From Candidatus Acetothermia bacterium JdFR-48 (lineage in GTDB: Bacteria; Bipolaricaulota; Bipolaricaulia; Bipolaricaulales; Bipolaricaulaceae), in the NCBI GenBank assembly GCA_002011425.1, contig MTNJ01000036.1, positions 1 through 64,000 on the forward strand: DNA of 64,000 bases. Reading direction: 5' to 3'. Positions 63,056 to 64,000 of this stretch are shown here, piece after piece. The position numbers were made by a program, and so were the translations under genes. The notes below the pieces were generated by a model that saw only the letters and a program-made list of their open reading frames with translations, had not been told where the DNA came from and made no database searches. Position 1 is the first letter of the stretch. Each line of letters opens with the position of its first letter.

Positions 63056-64000
63056 TTACTCCACCGGAAGGCCAAGCGAGAGCCTGTAAGCCTTGAGCTG
63101 GTTCTCTCGTCCCAGCTCTTCGGTGATCCGCTCCCAGGCCTTGGCAACCGCGTCCAAGGCTTCTTGAGCGCTTTTAGCGCCGGCAGCTGCCAGGGCCAGT
63201 TCAGCGTCGAGAGCCTCGAAATAGCGTGCACCGCCAGGAATCCGGAGGTCCGGCTGGACATTGGGATGGGCAATAGTATCCTGGATCGCCTTGAGGTATG
63301 TCTCGGCAGCTTTGGGACCGAAGCCGAAGCCGATCCATCCGGAGAGTCGCTCGAAGTGGCTGACACGATAGGGATTGAATCCGGTCTCCGGGGTGGTCAC
63401 GGAACGATAGCTGTTCTCGGGGCTAGCCAGGAAGGAGATAAAGTCGTAAGCGGCTTCCAGATAGGGGCTCTTAACATCGATGGCCGCCACCCAGCCTCCG
63501 AAGGCGAGGTAGGGTGCCTGGTTGGGCTCGTCGAATTTGGCCCATTCGCCCTTCTTGTAATCCCAAACCGTGGTGGAGCCAGGGAGGATCGCGTAGCCCA
63601 CCTTGCCCTTGACCATCGATTCTTCGCCGACCTCAGAGAGGACCCCGATGTCTCCCCAGTCGATTGCCATGGCAGCTTCACCGGCAGCGAAGACCGTCCG
63701 GATCTCGCCTGAGTCCATGTTGATCATGCCGGGGACCCCGAACTTCATGATCTCGATGTAGTCCTCGAGAGCCTTAACGTGGCCAGGTGAGTTAATAAGG
63801 GGCTCCATCGTTTCGGGATCGAAGAAAAGGCCACCGGGTTGGCCAGGAATGGACACGTAACCCGCGGCCCTGGAGAAGAAGGTCCAGTAAGCCTGGTCGT
63901 CCTTGCGACGGGCCTCGACCACGCCGTATTCGGGACGTCCATCACCATCCCAGTCCCAACCGTTGAAGAACTCGGCGATGTCCCTCACTTCCTTCCACGT
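63056..64000 (-). CDS. Carbohydrate ABC transporter substrate-binding protein (5' end beyond window)
   Basis: The frame is open to the right edge; 314 codons of the C-terminal part are present. It reads TWKEVRDIAEFFNGWDWDGD, then GEAAMAIDWGDIG, AILPGSTTVWDYKKG and FISFLASPENS, all typical of family-1 (MalE/UgpB-like) sugar-binding proteins. The DWDGDGRPE stretch resembles a calcium-binding DxDxDG loop. It delivers sugar to the MalF/MalG permeases. The signal peptide is outside the window. Confidence 0.9.
   Translation of the reverse strand, partial: TWKEVRDIAEFFNGWDWDGDGRPEYGVVEARRKDDQAYWTFFSRAAGYVSIPGQPGGLFFDPETMEPLINSPGHVKALEDYIEIMKFGVPGMINMDSGEIRTVFAAGEAAMAIDWGDIGVLSEVGEESMVKGKVGYAILPGSTTVWDYKKGEWAKFDEPNQAPYLAFGGWVAAIDVKSPYLEAAYDFISFLASPENSYRSVTTPETGFNPYRVSHFERLSGWIGFGFGPKAAETYLKAIQDTIAHPNVQPDLRIPGGARYFEALDAELALAAAGAKSAQEALDAVAKAWERITEELGRENQLKAYRLSLGLPVE

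Overview
The window reads as bacterial chromosome from a deep-branching, probably anaerobic and possibly thermophilic lineage. The evidence is bacterial ribosomal-protein operons, a two-subunit glycyl-tRNA synthetase and Shine-Dalgarno starts, mixed with genes more typical of Archaea: a TIP49 (RuvBL-type) AAA+ ATPase and a cupin-type phosphoglucose isomerase. Bipolaricaulota/Acetothermia-like bacteria would fit, but this is a low-confidence guess. Genes are tightly packed with many ATGA overlaps. No tRNA, rRNA or CRISPR array was seen.

1-12.7 kb (all minus, very G+C rich): a DUF885 metallo-hydrolase cut by the window edge; two decayed genes (an isoaspartyl methyltransferase and an MNT nucleotidyltransferase); an MFS exporter and a tandem GNAT enzyme. 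Then comes a yhbD-bactofilin-membrane-DUF4097 envelope operon, whose promoter carries an inverted repeat between its -35 and -10 boxes. A TGS-uridine kinase, cytidine deaminase and the TIP49 ATPase follow.

13.1-27.0 kb (lower G+C) is the most interesting part. A minus-strand operon encodes APS reductase, a JAMM metalloprotease, a ThiS-like sulfur carrier whose Gly-Gly end is capped by nine extra residues, cysteine synthase, a two-module sulfite reductase fused to a TusA-like domain, and a MoeB/ThiF-type E1 enzyme. Together these look like a complete protein-thiocarboxylate route to cysteine. Divergently transcribed is a siroheme-precursor operon: SirC-HemA fusion, hemC (broken by a one-base slip in a G run), CobA-HemD fusion, hemB, hemL. 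An Rrf2/IscR-type regulator lies beside it, and the same palindrome follows three promoters (its own, the sulfur operon's, and that of a CxxC membrane protein at 26.9 kb), suggesting a small sulfur/Fe-S regulon.

27.7-34.4 kb (plus): an Ala-Glu epimerase, oligopeptide ABC binding protein and two permeases, diaminopimelate decarboxylase and a cytoplasmic NlpC/P60 peptidase form a likely murein-peptide uptake and recycling locus. 34.8-46.6 kb (minus): a Pit phosphate transporter, then a long information-processing run (metG-rplU-prp-like-rpmA-obg-nadD-infC-rpmI-rplT-glyQ-glyS-folK-like-rng). Several members are odd: an AUA-initiated infC, Prp and FolK homologues without catalytic residues, and an RNase G that stops at the zinc link.

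46.7-64 kb (minus): a KDG kinase with a TctABC tricarboxylate-type transporter and an IclR regulator; an insertion-sequence graveyard (one IS481-like element plus an older integrase remnant); then a sugar operon running from an ABC sugar transporter through a FGGY kinase, DJ-1/PfpI protein, aldehyde dehydrogenase, cupin PGI, aldo/keto reductase, class II aldolase and PfkB kinase to KDPG aldolase. KDG kinase and KDPG aldolase, which act in sequence, are now separated by the IS remnants.
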